Assembly (NCBI GenBank): GCA_963817375.1
Contig: CAWFOB010000004.1
Span: forward strand, 361,312-425,311
DNA length: 64,000 bases
Source: JACVRM01 sp963817375
GTDB lineage: Bacteria > Actinomycetota > Thermoleophilia > Gaiellales > Gaiellaceae
Reading direction: 5' to 3'
Below the pieces are notes generated by a model that searched no databases, was not told the DNA's origin, and saw nothing but the letters and a program-made list of their open reading frames with translations. Positions within the stretch are counted from its first letter, which is position 1; every line of letters starts with the position of its first letter. This document shows positions 1-9,751 of the stretch, piece after piece. A program made the translations under genes and the position numbers.

Positions 1-228
1 GGAGCGCCGGAGCACCTCCGGCGCGAGGCTCGAACCGCCCATACCGAGCAGCACGACCTGCTCGTAATGCGCCCGCTCGGCCAGCGAGAGGAGGATGTCG
101 AGATCCTCGAGCAGGCGGATGGGCTCGTCGAGCCAGCCCAGCCAGTCGGCCTCGTCGTGACCGGTCCAGAGCGTCGGGTCGTGCGCCCAGATGCGTTCGA
201 CGATCTCGGTGCCGGTGACGGCGCTCAT
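1..228 (-). CDS. pgi: Glucose-6-phosphate isomerase, N-terminal part (runs off the window)
   Basis: Only the first 76 codons are present; the gene continues beyond the left edge. The reading frame starts at an ATG whose first bases overlap the stop of the transaldolase gene (ATGA), so the two are translationally coupled. The visible protein ends in a glycine-rich loop LLGMGGSSLAPEV, which is the sugar-phosphate binding start of SIS-type phosphoglucose isomerases. The enzyme would interconvert glucose-6-phosphate and fructose-6-phosphate in the cytoplasm. In several actinobacteria and relatives transaldolase and this isomerase are adjacent or fused, which supports the call. Because most of the domain is missing, the assignment rests on the SIS loop and the neighbourhood. 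Confidence 0.8.
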   Translation of the reverse strand, partial: MSAVTGTEIVERIWAHDPTLWTGHDEADWLGWLDEPIRLLEDLDILLSLAERAHYEQVVLLGMGGSSLAPEVLRRS

Positions 229-1334
229 GCGGCCGCGAGCTCGCCGCGCTTTGCCCGCACGCCGTCGAGCAGCTCCTCGAACGACTGGGCGAACTTCTCG
301 ACGCCCTCGCGCTCCAGCGTCTCGATAACGTCGTCGTAGTCGACGCCGACGCGGCCGAGCTCCCCGAGCACGTGGTGTGCCTCCTCTACGTTCTCGTCGA
401 GCGTGCGCGCGACGTGGCCGTGATCGGAGAAGGCGCGGATCGTCTCGAGCGGCATCGTGTTGACAGTCTCGGGCCCGATCAGCTCATCGACGTAGAGCGT
501 GTCCCGGTACTCGGGGTTCTTGGTCGACGTCGAGGCCCAGAGGCACCGCTGCCGCCACGCGCCCCGCGCCTGGAGCGACCGCCAGCGCTCGGACGCGATC
601 ACGCCCAGGTAGTGCTCGTAGGCGAGCTTCGCGTTCGCGATCGCGAGGCGGCCGCGCAGGGATAGCGCCTCGCCGCCGATCGCCTCGAGCCGCTTGTCGG
701 CCTCGGTATCGACGCGGGAGACGAAGAAGCTCGCCACCGAGTTGACCGTCGACGGGTCGCCGCCGGACTCGATCAGCCGCTCGAGCCCGCGCATGTAGGC
801 GTCGAAGACCTCGGCGTAGCGGTGCAGGCCGAAGATGAGCGTGACGTTGATGCTCTTGCCGCGCGCGATCATCTCCTCGATCGCGGGCAACCCGGGCGCG
901 GTGCCCGGGATCTTCACGTAGAGGTTCGGGCGATCGACCCAGTCGTGGAAGCGCTGAGCCTGCTCGATCGTCCCTTCCGTGTCGTACGCGAGCCCCGGCT
1001 CGACCTCGAGCGAGACGTAGCCGTCGAGGTGCCGGGTCGAGTCCCACGTGCCGCGGAACAGGTCACACGCGTCGCGGATGTCGTCGACGGCGAGCCGGAA
1101 GAAGATCTCCTTGGGATCGTCCTCGGAGCGCAGCACCTCGCGCAGCTGGTCGTCGTATGCGTTCCCCTCGGCCAGCGCCTTCTGGAAGATGGTCGGGTTG
1201 GAGGTGACGCCGACGACGGCGTCCTCGTCCATCAGGCCCGCGAGCGTCCCGTCGCGGAGCCAGGTTCGGGACAGCGAGTCGATCCATACGCTCTGGCCCT
1301 GCTCCGACAGCTCGTGCAGTCGTGACTTAGCCAT
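225..1334 (-). CDS. tal: Transaldolase
   Basis: A 369-residue protein of the longer, mycobacterial-type transaldolase class. It moves a dihydroxyacetone unit between sugar phosphates in the non-oxidative pentose phosphate pathway. Visible motifs are VGVTSNPTIFQKA near residues 41-53, the Schiff-base lysine in NLYVKIPGT (about residue 141), SINVTLIF about 20 residues later and STKNPEYRDTLYV in the C-terminal third. I chose the ATG giving MAKSRLHEL because the family begins there; a longer upstream reading is possible but would run through rpiB. It overlaps rpiB by 8 bp upstream and pgi by 4 bp downstream, so rpiB, tal and pgi form one operon of sugar-phosphate enzymes. Confidence 0.93.
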   Translation of the reverse strand: MAKSRLHELSEQGQSVWIDSLSRTWLRDGTLAGLMDEDAVVGVTSNPTIFQKALAEGNAYDDQLREVLRSEDDPKEIFFRLAVDDIRDACDLFRGTWDSTRHLDGYVSLEVEPGLAYDTEGTIEQAQRFHDWVDRPNLYVKIPGTAPGLPAIEEMIARGKSINVTLIFGLHRYAEVFDAYMRGLERLIESGGDPSTVNSVASFFVSRVDTEADKRLEAIGGEALSLRGRLAIANAKLAYEHYLGVIASERWRSLQARGAWRQRCLWASTSTKNPEYRDTLYVDELIGPETVNTMPLETIRAFSDHGHVARTLDENVEEAHHVLGELGRVGVDYDDVIETLEREGVEKFAQSFEELLDGVRAKRGELAAA

Positions 1335-1779
1335 GTGCTCTCTCCATTTCCTCGATCTTGTGGAGGCGTCGTACGTAGCGCTCGCCGCCGTCGAACCGCG
1401 CGGCGAGGAATACCCGGACGAGGTCGGCGGCAAGCTCGGCGCCCACCACCTCGGAGCCGAGGCAGAGCACGTTCATGTCGTCGTGCTCGACGCCCTGGTG
1501 CGCGGAGTAGGCGTCGTGGCAGATGGCGGCACGGATGCCGGCGATCTTGCAAGCGGCGACCGAGGCGCCGACACCCGAGCCACAGATCAGCACCGCGCGC
1601 TCGGCGCGGCCGTCGAGGATCGCCTCGCCGACCTCCCGCGCCTTGTCGGGATAGTCGATGCGCGGCTCCGGCCGGTCCGTGCCGAGGTCGACCGGCTCGT
1701 GCCCGAGGCGGATGACCTCCTCGAAGACGCGCTCCCGGAGCTTCACGCCGCGGTGATCGAACGCGAGCGCGACCTTCAC
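1327..1779 (-). CDS. rpiB: Ribose-5-phosphate isomerase B
   Basis: A 150-residue protein, the normal length for RpiB/LacAB isomerases. It interconverts ribose-5-phosphate and ribulose-5-phosphate. Family signatures are AFDHRGVKLRE at the N terminus, the anion-binding CGSGVGASVAACKIAGIRA (about residues 66-84) and HDAYSAHQGVEHDDMNVLC. The catalytic Cys of the CGSG loop is present. The start ATG overlaps the stop of the upstream SnoaL-like gene and its end overlaps the start of tal, placing it inside a tightly coupled operon. Together with tal, pgi and the divergent transketolase it gives the window a nearly complete non-oxidative pentose phosphate set. Confidence 0.93.
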   Translation of the reverse strand: MKVALAFDHRGVKLRERVFEEVIRLGHEPVDLGTDRPEPRIDYPDKAREVGEAILDGRAERAVLICGSGVGASVAACKIAGIRAAICHDAYSAHQGVEHDDMNVLCLGSEVVGAELAADLVRVFLAARFDGGERYVRRLHKIEEMERAHG

Positions 1780-2135
1780 GGGTGGCTGTGCTCCACGGTT
1801 GACTCCATGCGCGCGATACGGCCTTCCCTGAACGCGATCACGGTCTCCTCGCGGCTCGTGTAGGCGGGCGAGCCGTCGTCGCGCCAGCGGTGGACGAGGT
1901 CCTTGACCTCGATCACCTGGCCGTTGCGCTGCTCATAGGCGCGCGCGGCGATCTCGGACTCGATGCTGTCGAACCCCTCCGAGTCGCTCAGCAGCCGGAT
2001 CCAGCGGTCGGCGCCCTTGTAGCACCGCCCGCTCGGGCGGACGATCTCCACGTCCGGGTCGAGCAGCTGGCGCGCCGTTTCCCAGTCGCGGTCGTCGAGC
2101 GCCTCCCCGTAGCGCCGTGCGACGTCGACGGTCAC
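1776..2135 (-). CDS. SnoaL-like / NTF2-fold protein
   Basis: A 119-residue protein with the cone-like NTF2/SnoaL pattern: an N-terminal helix ARRYGEALDDRDWETARQLLDPDVEI, followed by beta strands and a C-terminal IAFREGRIARMES strand pair. Members of this fold are ketosteroid-isomerase-like enzymes or small-molecule binding proteins, and the sequence alone does not tell the substrate. It is the first gene of the rpiB-tal-pgi operon, overlapping rpiB by 4 bp, and lies divergent from tkt with only about 35 bp between. A metabolic or detoxifying role linked to sugar phosphates would be speculation. Confidence 0.65.
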   Translation of the reverse strand: MTVDVARRYGEALDDRDWETARQLLDPDVEIVRPSGRCYKGADRWIRLLSDSEGFDSIESEIAARAYEQRNGQVIEVKDLVHRWRDDGSPAYTSREETVIAFREGRIARMESTVEHSHP

Positions 2136-2170
2136 ACCGACGAGGTTACACCGGGGGTAGATTCCCAGCG

Positions 2171-4034
2171 ATGGCCGACGCAGCCTTCCTCCGCGAGCTC
2201 GGGCAGCAGCTCCGCGTCGACTCCGTGCGCGCCGCAGCCGTCGCGAATTCGGGCCATCCGACGTCGTCGATGTCGGCGGCCGACCTGATGGCCGTGCTGC
2301 TCGCGAACCACCTGCGCTACGACTTCGACGCGCCCGACGACCCGACGAACGATCACCTCATCTTCTCCAAGGGCCACGCGTCGCCGCTGCTGTACTCGAT
2401 GTACAAGGCGGCCGGCGCGATCACCGACGAGGAGCTGCTGACGTTCCGCAAGTTCGGCAGCCGGCTCGAGGGCCACCCGACGCCGGTGCTGCCCTGGGTC
2501 GACGTCGCCACCGGCTCGCTCGGCCAGGGCCTGCCGATCGGCGTCGGCATCGCGCTCGCGGGCAAGCGGCTCGACCGGCTGCCGTACCGCGTCTGGGTGC
2601 TCCTCGGCGACAGCGAGATCGCCGAGGGCTCGGTCTGGGAGGCGTTCGAGCACGCGGCGCTACTCGAAGCTCGACAACCTGACGGCGATCATCGACGTCA
2701 ACCGGCTCGGCCAGCGCGGCGAGACGATGCACGGCTGGGACCTCGACTGCGTACGCGCAACCGCGCGCGCGCGTTCGGCTGGCACGCGATCGAGATCGAC
2801 GGCCACGACGTCGAGGCGATCGACCGCGCCTTCGCCGAGGCGCGAGTCGATCCGCGACCGCCCGACGATGATCGTCGCGCGCACGATGAAGGGCAAGGGC
2901 GTCACGGCCGTCGAGGACAAGCCGGGCTGGCACGGCAAGGCGCTCGACAACCCCGAGGAGGCGGTCGCGGAGCTCGGCGGCGAGCGCAACCTCCGCGTCG
3001 AGGTGCACGCAGCCCGAGCCGGCGCGAGCCGCACCGCTTCGCGGCGGCCGGGCCGCTCGAGCTGCCGCGCTACGAGCGTCGGCGCGGAGGTCGCGACGCG
3101 CAAGGCGTACGGCGACGCGCTGGCGGCGCTCGGGACGGCGCGCGGCGACGTCGTCGCGCTCGACGGCGAGGTGAGGAACTCGACCTACGCCGAGGACTTC
3201 GCGCAAGGAGCTGCCCGAGCGCTTCTTCGAGATGTTCATCGCCGAGCAGCAGATGGTCGCCGCGGCGGTCGGGCTTGCAGGTGCGCGGCTGGCGGCCGTT
3301 CGCGTCGACCTTCGCCGCCTTCTTCTCGCGCGCGTACGACTTCATCCGCATGGCGGCGATCTCGCCGCGCGACGTACTCGCTCTGCGGCTCGCACGCCGG
3401 CGTCTCGATCGGCGAGGACGGCCCGTCGCAGATGGCGCTCGAGGACCTCGCGGTGATGCGCGCGGTCCACGGCATCGACGGTGCTCTACCCGTGCGACGC
3501 GAACCAGACGGCGAAGCTCGTCGCGGCGATGGCCGACCTCGAGGGCATCTCGTACCTGCGCACGACGCGCGCGAAGACGCCGGTCATCTACGGCCCGGAC
3601 GAGGAGTTCCCGATCGGCGGCTGCACGCGTCGTCCGCTCGTCGGAGGACGACGAGGTCACGATCGTCGGCGCCGGCATCACGCTGCACGAGGCGCTGAAG
3701 GCGGCCGACGCGCTCGCGGGCGAGGGCGTGCACGCGCGCGTGATCGACCTCTACTCGGTGAAGCCGATCGACGGCGAGACGCTGCGCGACGGCCGCAGAG
3801 GCGACCGGCGGGCGCATCGTCATCGTCGAGGACCACTGGCCCGAGGGCGGGCTCGGCGAGGCCGTGCTCGCCGCGCTCGCCGACTTCGAAGGGCAGCTCC
3901 ACTTCACGAAGCTCGCCGTCGGCGACATGCCCACGTCGGGCAAGCCGGCGGAGCTGCTCGCCGCCGCCGGCATCGACGCCGAGGCGATCGCCGCGGCGGC
4001 GCGGGCACTCGTCGGCGCGGCCGTACAAGCCTGA
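2171..4034 (+). pseudogene. tkt: Transketolase, reading frame broken at 11 places (likely sequence errors)
   Basis: Stitched across frames this gives a full-length transketolase of about 620 residues with both the thiamine-diphosphate and pyrimidine-binding halves: SKGHASPLLYSM, the cofactor motif GDSEIAEGSVWEA followed by N, GWHAIEIDGHD, MKGKGVTAVED, FIAEQQMVAAAVGL, and C-terminal PIDGETLRD and WPEGGLGEAV. The frame changes near 2660, 2748, 2853, 2997, 3048, 3205, 3277, 3367, 3478, 3628 and 3797. Nine of the 11 are one extra base; the other two are the equivalent of two extra or one missing. Between breaks the protein shows no stop codons or obvious decay, which argues against an old pseudogene. 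Transketolase transfers two-carbon units in the pentose phosphate pathway and fits the neighbouring rpiB and tal. It starts at ATG 2171, divergent from the SnoaL-rpiB-tal-pgi operon. Confidence 0.85.
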
Positions 4035-4063
4035 GCAGACACTCCACGGCCTACGCTTGAAGC

Positions 4064-5936
<1,873 letters not shown>

Positions 5937-5940
<4 letters not shown>

Positions 5941-6434
5941 AGGCGCTTCTCGAAGCAGCGGCTGAGCCCGCGGTGGGCATAGACGCCGTAGCAGGGGATA
6001 GGCTCGTACCCGGACGACTCGTAAAGGGCGAGCGCTTCGACCGACCGGTCGCCGGTCTCCAGCAGGACGCCTGCGTATCGGAGGCGCCGCGCCTCGTACT
6101 CAAGGTGCTGCAGGACGAGGCGCCCGAGTCCCCGGCCGCGCGCGTTCGGCAACACGTACATCCGCTTCAGCTCGGCCCGGGTCTTGTCGAAGCGGACGAC
6201 GCCACCGCACGCGACCGGCTCGCCCGCGTCGTCGCGGACGACCAGGAACACACCGTCAGGCGGCTCGAACTGCGACGCCTCGCGCGTCGGCCCGATGTCG
6301 TTGCCGCCCTCGCCGTAGAGGGCCAGCATCTCCGCTTGCTGCGCCTGGGCGAGCCGGACGACGTCCGGCGAGTCGAACGGCTCAGCTCCAGAACGCATCA
6401 AGTCGTTATTCCACGCCTTATGACCAAAACGCAT
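5937..6434 (-). CDS. GNAT-family N-acetyltransferase
   Basis: A protein of up to 165 residues with the GNAT acetyl-CoA loop RMYVLPNARGRGLGRLVLQHLEYEARR and the C-terminal strand LYESSGYEPIPCYG. GNATs transfer an acetyl group from acetyl-CoA to an amine; the substrate is not predictable. Two starts are possible, ATG at 6434 or ATG at 6398 (MRSGAEPF); both sit inside near-identical 17-bp repeats, and the shorter form fits the fold equally well. Its 3' end meets the convergent ABC-F gene with almost no spacing. The gene is 14 bp downstream of a SnoaL-like gene on the same strand and may be the last gene of the ANTAR regulator transcript. Confidence 0.75.
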
Positions 6435-6475
6435 CGAGTCGTAAAGCCTCAGGCCCAGAATGCGTCAAATTGCGA
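6392..6475. repeat. Three imperfect direct repeats at a gene start
   Basis: AACGCATCAAGTCGTTA (6392-6408) and AACGCATCGAGTCGTAA (6428-6444) match at 15 of 17 positions, 36 bp apart, and a weaker third copy, AATGCGTCAAATTGCGA, follows at 6459-6475 inside the end of the neighbouring SnoaL-like gene. On the minus strand each of the first two copies contains a possible ATG start of the acetyltransferase. The spacing is a little over three helical turns. This could be a short tandem duplication or a protein-binding site; nothing in the sequence decides between them. Confidence 0.4.
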
Positions 6476-6835
6476 GTCGAGTGGGACCGCTGTCACCTCG
6501 GCCCACTGGCCGCCGCGGATGCGGATGACGAGCGCCTGGTTGACGTCGAGGTCGATCCCGTTGCGACTTCCCTGCGCGCGGTAGATCGCGACCGCCCAGT
6601 CGTCGTCAGCGAGCACGCTCTGGAGCTGCGAGCGGTACGTGCCGCCGGTCTCGAGGCCCGTGCGGCGCAGGAACTCGACCACCTCGCGGCGGCCGCGGTA
6701 CTCGCCGCTCATGATCGTGTTGCCGGGGACACGCCAGACGATGTCGCGCGCGAGGCCGGCGGAGATGACCTTCGCGTCGCGGCCGAACGCCCCGAAGATC
6801 CGCCGCGTCAGCGCGGCATTCGGGTGCTCGCTCAC
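6449..6835 (-). CDS. SnoaL-like / NTF2-fold protein
   Basis: A 128-residue protein with the pattern of the SnoaL-like family: N-terminal helix NAALTRRIFGAFGRDA, an arginine/tryptophan strand (RDIVWRVPGN), YRGRREVVEFLRRTG and a C-terminal VIRIRGGQWAEVTAVPLDSQFDAFW. The last motif, with D-Q-F-D-A-F-W, is common in this family. Function cannot be given beyond a probable small-molecule binding or isomerase-like fold. It starts with GTG overlapping the stop of the upstream ANTAR regulator (GTGA), so it is translationally coupled to that regulator. Confidence 0.7.
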   Translation of the reverse strand: MSEHPNAALTRRIFGAFGRDAKVISAGLARDIVWRVPGNTIMSGEYRGRREVVEFLRRTGLETGGTYRSQLQSVLADDDWAVAIYRAQGSRNGIDLDVNQALVIRIRGGQWAEVTAVPLDSQFDAFWA

Positions 6836-7404
6836 TCGTCCGCGAGGGTTGCGACGACCGCCTCGGCGATGACCCGCAGCGGCCGTCCGGAGACCTGGCT
6901 GGCCTTGCGCAGGCGGGCGAACGCCTCGTCCTCGGTGAGCCGTTCCTTCTTCATCAGCAGCCCCTTGGCACGCTCGATCGCCTTGCGCGCGGCGAGCGCC
7001 TCGGCCAGCGTGTCGGCCTCCTCGCGGACGGCGAGCAGCTCGGCGTGCCGGGCCCGCGCCGTCTCGATCGCCGGCAGCAGGTCGGTCTCGCGGAACGGCT
7101 TGACGAGGTAGCCGAAGACGCCCGCCTCGATCGCGCGCGAGACGAGCTCCTCCTGCCCGTACGCGGTGAGCATGACGACCGGGATCGGCCGTTCGTCGAG
7201 GATCCGCCTGGCTGCCTCGATCCCGTCGAGGCGCGGCATCTTGACGTCGAGCACGGCGAGGTCGGGCCGCTCGGACGCGGCCAGGTCGACCGCCTCGATG
7301 CCGTCACGCGCCTGCGCGCAAACCTCGAACCCGGCGCGCTCCAGCATCTCCGCCAGGTCCATGCGGATGATCGTCTCGTCCTCGGCGATCAGGACACGCG
7401 CCAC
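6832..7404 (-). CDS. pdtaR: ANTAR-domain response regulator (PdtaR/AmiR-NasR type RNA-binding antiterminator)
   Basis: A 190-residue protein. Residues 1-120 are a receiver domain (VLIAEDETIIRMDLAEML, phospho-acceptor Asp at about 53 in LAVLDVKMPRLDG, conserved Thr in VVMLTAYG, Lys in LVKPF). A coiled linker leads to a C-terminal ANTAR domain, AARKAIERAKGLLMKKERL...EAFARLRKAS. ANTAR domains bind pairs of short hairpins with six-base loops in nascent RNA and prevent terminator formation, mostly in nitrogen genes. The start is GTG. The likely partner kinase lies about 0.9 kb upstream on the same strand. Two candidate RNA targets with hexaloop hairpins and terminators occur in this window, before glnA and before the glnK-amt operon. 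Confidence 0.93.
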   Translation of the reverse strand: MARVLIAEDETIIRMDLAEMLERAGFEVCAQARDGIEAVDLAASERPDLAVLDVKMPRLDGIEAARRILDERPIPVVMLTAYGQEELVSRAIEAGVFGYLVKPFRETDLLPAIETARARHAELLAVREEADTLAEALAARKAIERAKGLLMKKERLTEDEAFARLRKASQVSGRPLRVIAEAVVATLADE

Positions 7405-7421
7405 CCGCCGAGTCTAGGGAA

Positions 7422-7518
7422 GGGGCTGTCCCCGAAGGGGGCTGTCCCGAGTGTCCTGGGCAGGAACCGGCCTGGACACTTGGGACAGCCCCCCGGCTGT
7501 CGCCGGGGGACAGCCCCT
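7422..7518. repeat. Compound inverted repeat built from GGGGCTGTCCCC units
   Basis: GGGGCTGTCCCC (7422-7433) and GGGGGCTGTCCC (7437-7448) are mirrored by GGGACAGCCCCCC (7482-7494) and GGGGGACAGCCCCT (7505-7518); an inner pair AGTGTCC/GGACACT (7450-7456, 7474-7480) extends the stem. The whole 97 bp can fold into one long hairpin. It fills the gap between the VOC gene and the ANTAR regulator, both on the minus strand, so it could end the upstream transcript or stabilise the ends. The same 12-mer recurs three times at 49.66 kb, so it is a dispersed repetitive element rather than a unique terminator. Confidence 0.75.
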
Positions 7519-7912
7519 AGGTGCGCTCGGCGAGCCCGAGCGCGTTCCCGTCCGGGTCCTTGAACGAGGCGAGCTTGACCATGCCCTCGACCTCGTGGAC
7601 GTCGCCGTCGAAGACCGCGCCGACGGATTCGAGGTGCGCCTTGGCCGCCTCGATGTCCGCGACCTGGAACGTCGGCTGCATCCCGCCGCGGGTCTCGTCG
7701 TCGGTCTGGCCGAGCCCGATGTGCACGCCCGCGATGGGCGTCGAGAGCTCGCACCACTTCCAGTCGTCGAGCTTGTAGATCAGCTCGAACCCGAACGCCT
7801 GGCGGTACCACGCGATCGCCCGCTCGAAGTCCGTGACGTTCACGGCGATCGTGACGTGGTCGCCGTACGTGAACGGCGCCGTCGCAGGGGCGGTTGCCGT
7901 CTGCTGACTCAT
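7517..7912 (-). CDS. VOC-superfamily (glyoxalase-like) protein
   Basis: A 131-residue vicinal-oxygen-chelate protein. It shows VAVNVTDFERAIAWYRQAFGFELI near the N terminus, HIGLGQTDDET in the middle, and EVEGMVKLASFKDPDGNALGL at the C terminus, the usual end of VOC domains. Family members include glyoxalases, dioxygenases and resistance proteins, so the reaction is open. I used ATG 7912, which overlaps the stop of the upstream YCII gene by 4 bp. The last bases run into the 7.4-kb inverted repeat. Confidence 0.8.
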   Translation of the reverse strand: MSQQTATAPATAPFTYGDHVTIAVNVTDFERAIAWYRQAFGFELIYKLDDWKWCELSTPIAGVHIGLGQTDDETRGGMQPTFQVADIEAAKAHLESVGAVFDGDVHEVEGMVKLASFKDPDGNALGLAERT

Positions 7913-8253
7913 GCTGCCTCCTTCGGTTCGTCGTCCGAGCCGGGGAAGGCGACCTCTCCTGCGGGCGTCAGCCACGTGACGACCTCGACCCGCATCCGTC
8001 CCGCCTGCACCGACGGGTCGCTGTTCGCGAGCTCGCGCGTCTCCTCGAGGCCGGTGCGGTAGATGCAGATGCCGCGGAACGTCTCGTCCTCCTGGTCGCG
8101 GAACGGTCCCGCCGACAGGAGCACCCCGCGCTCGCGCATGGCGTCGAGGTGGGCGAGGTGCGCAGCCTGCAGGCGGTCGAGCTCGTCGTGCGCGAGCTCG
8201 AGCGCGCGGGGGCCGCGGCGCAGTAGGACGAGGCTGTAGCGGTCGAATTCCAT
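7909..8253 (-). CDS. YCII-related domain protein
   Basis: A 114-residue protein with a YCII-like ferredoxin fold: YSLVLLRRGPRA at the start, HLAHLDAMRERGVLLSAGPFRDQ in the middle (the His-Leu-x-x-Leu and G-P motif typical of this family), and RGICIYRTGLEETRELANSDPSVQAG followed by VEVVTWL. The family is linked to small-molecule turnover but few members have a known reaction. It overlaps the VOC gene by 4 bp, a pairing seen often, and lies between that gene and the sensor kinase gene, all on the minus strand. Confidence 0.75.
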   Translation of the reverse strand: MEFDRYSLVLLRRGPRALELAHDELDRLQAAHLAHLDAMRERGVLLSAGPFRDQEDETFRGICIYRTGLEETRELANSDPSVQAGRMRVEVVTWLTPAGEVAFPGSDDEPKEAA

Positions 8254-8300
8254 TCGGCTCCTTCTCGACGACGACGAACGCGCCCCGGTGAAATCGACAG

Positions 8301-9707
8301 CTACCCCGGGAACACCACCAGCGCCCGGAGCCCACCCTCCGTCGCCAGCGTGAGCGTGCCGCGCAGCTCGTCGCGGACGAGCGCGCGGACGATCGAGAGC
8401 CCGGTTCCCTCCAGCTCGCCGGACACCGGCCCGCCATCGTCCGAGATCGCCAGCCGCACGTCCCCGTTCTGGCGCGCCAGCTCGACGCGCACCGACGAGC
8501 CGCCGTGCTCCAGGGCGTTCTGGAGGAGCTCGCTGAACACGAGCGCGAGCGCCGTCGCGCGGCTGCCGCCGAGCTCGACGGGCTGGAGATCGGTCTCGAC
8601 CTGCTTCGACACGCCGAGCCCCTGCACGAGCATCGCGCGCAGCCGGTCGAGCAGGGCGGCGAGGTCGACCTCCTCGTCGCGCTGCTCGGTCAGCACCTCG
8701 TGCACCGCGGCGATGGCGAGGATGCGGTTCGCCGAGTCGCCAAGCGCCTTCGCGGGATCCACACCGTCGGCGGCGCGCGCCTGCAGGCGAAGCAGCGAGG
8801 CGACCGTCTGCAGGTTGTTCTTCACGCGGTGGTGGATCTCTTGCGCCAGCACGCCGCGCAGGACGGCGCGGCCGTGCTCGAGCGCCATCGCCGCCTGCTG
8901 GGCGATCGAGGCGAGCATGAGCTCGTCGTCCTCCGAGAACGGCGCGTCTCGGTCGGTGACGAGCTCGCCGATCTGACGGCCCTTCCAGCGGAGCGGGAGT
9001 CGCACCGCGTACGCGCCGGCGCGGCCCTCGGGCCAGGCGATGCGGCCGTCCTCGAGCACGAGCGCCGCCCCCGTCGCGTCGACCGCGTCCATCGTCGTCT
9101 TGACGATCGCCTCCAGCGACTCCTCGAGGTAGAGCGACTCGGAGACCGCCTCCGAGATGCGGGCCAGCGCCTCAAGCTCGGTGACGCGTCGCTGCGCGGC
9201 GGCGTACAGCCGGGCGTGCTCGATCGACTGCGCCACCTGGCCGGCGATGCCCACGAGGAGCTCGATCTCGGCCTGCGTGAACTCACGCGGCTGCCGGGTG
9301 CGGACGTTGAGCGCGCCCTCGAGCTTCTCGCGCATGAGGATCGGCACGGCGAGAATCGACTCGTACTCCTCCTCGTGCAGGTTGGGGAAGACCTTGAAGC
9401 GCGGGTCGAGGTGCGCCTGCGACGAGAGCATGACCGGCTCACGCTGCGCCGCCGCCGCGCCGGTGATGCCCTCGCCCGGTCGCATGCGCGGGCGCCGGGT
9501 CTCCTCCTCGACGGCGGCGCCGTGCGTCGCGCCGAGCACGAGCTCGTCGGCGCGGTCGTCGTACAGGTAGACGAAGCAGGCATCCGCCTCGAGCGCCTCC
9601 GCCACCTTGCGCGCGATCAGCGCGAGCACCTCGTCGAGATCGAGTGTGGAGTTGACCGCCGCGATGGTCTCCGTCAGGAGACGCAGGTGCCGGGCGGGCG
9701 CGTCCAT
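8301..9707 (-). CDS. pdtaS: GAF-domain sensor histidine kinase (PdtaS-like, HisKA_2 family)
   Basis: A 468-residue soluble kinase with no membrane segments. Two GAF domains (about residues 20-165 and 185-275) precede a HisKA_2 dimerisation helix with the phospho-acceptor region EIHHRVKNNLQTVASLLRLQ (His about 292) and a HATPase domain with N box LLQNALEHGG and G1 box ISDDGG. This is the architecture of PdtaS, the cytoplasmic partner of ANTAR regulators. The first GAF domain lies in a region with FVYLYDD and FKVFPNLHEEEYESILAVP. The ligand is not predictable. It lies upstream of the YCII-VOC-ANTAR regulator stretch on the same strand, so kinase and regulator could belong to one transcript. Confidence 0.92.
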   Translation of the reverse strand: MDAPARHLRLLTETIAAVNSTLDLDEVLALIARKVAEALEADACFVYLYDDRADELVLGATHGAAVEEETRRPRMRPGEGITGAAAAQREPVMLSSQAHLDPRFKVFPNLHEEEYESILAVPILMREKLEGALNVRTRQPREFTQAEIELLVGIAGQVAQSIEHARLYAAAQRRVTELEALARISEAVSESLYLEESLEAIVKTTMDAVDATGAALVLEDGRIAWPEGRAGAYAVRLPLRWKGRQIGELVTDRDAPFSEDDELMLASIAQQAAMALEHGRAVLRGVLAQEIHHRVKNNLQTVASLLRLQARAADGVDPAKALGDSANRILAIAAVHEVLTEQRDEEVDLAALLDRLRAMLVQGLGVSKQVETDLQPVELGGSRATALALVFSELLQNALEHGGSSVRVELARQNGDVRLAISDDGGPVSGELEGTGLSIVRALVRDELRGTLTLATEGGLRALVVFPG

Positions 9708-9751
9708 CGTGCGAGTGTAGGCGTCCGATTTCCCGGGTACGCTCGCGGGCG

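Noticed and set aside
2171..4034. Transketolase as a decayed pseudogene
   Set aside because: All motifs and codon bias are intact between breaks; the breaks look like added bases, not decay.
7422..7518. CRISPR array from the repeated 12-mers
   Set aside because: Units are too short, inverted and without regular spacers; no cas genes nearby.
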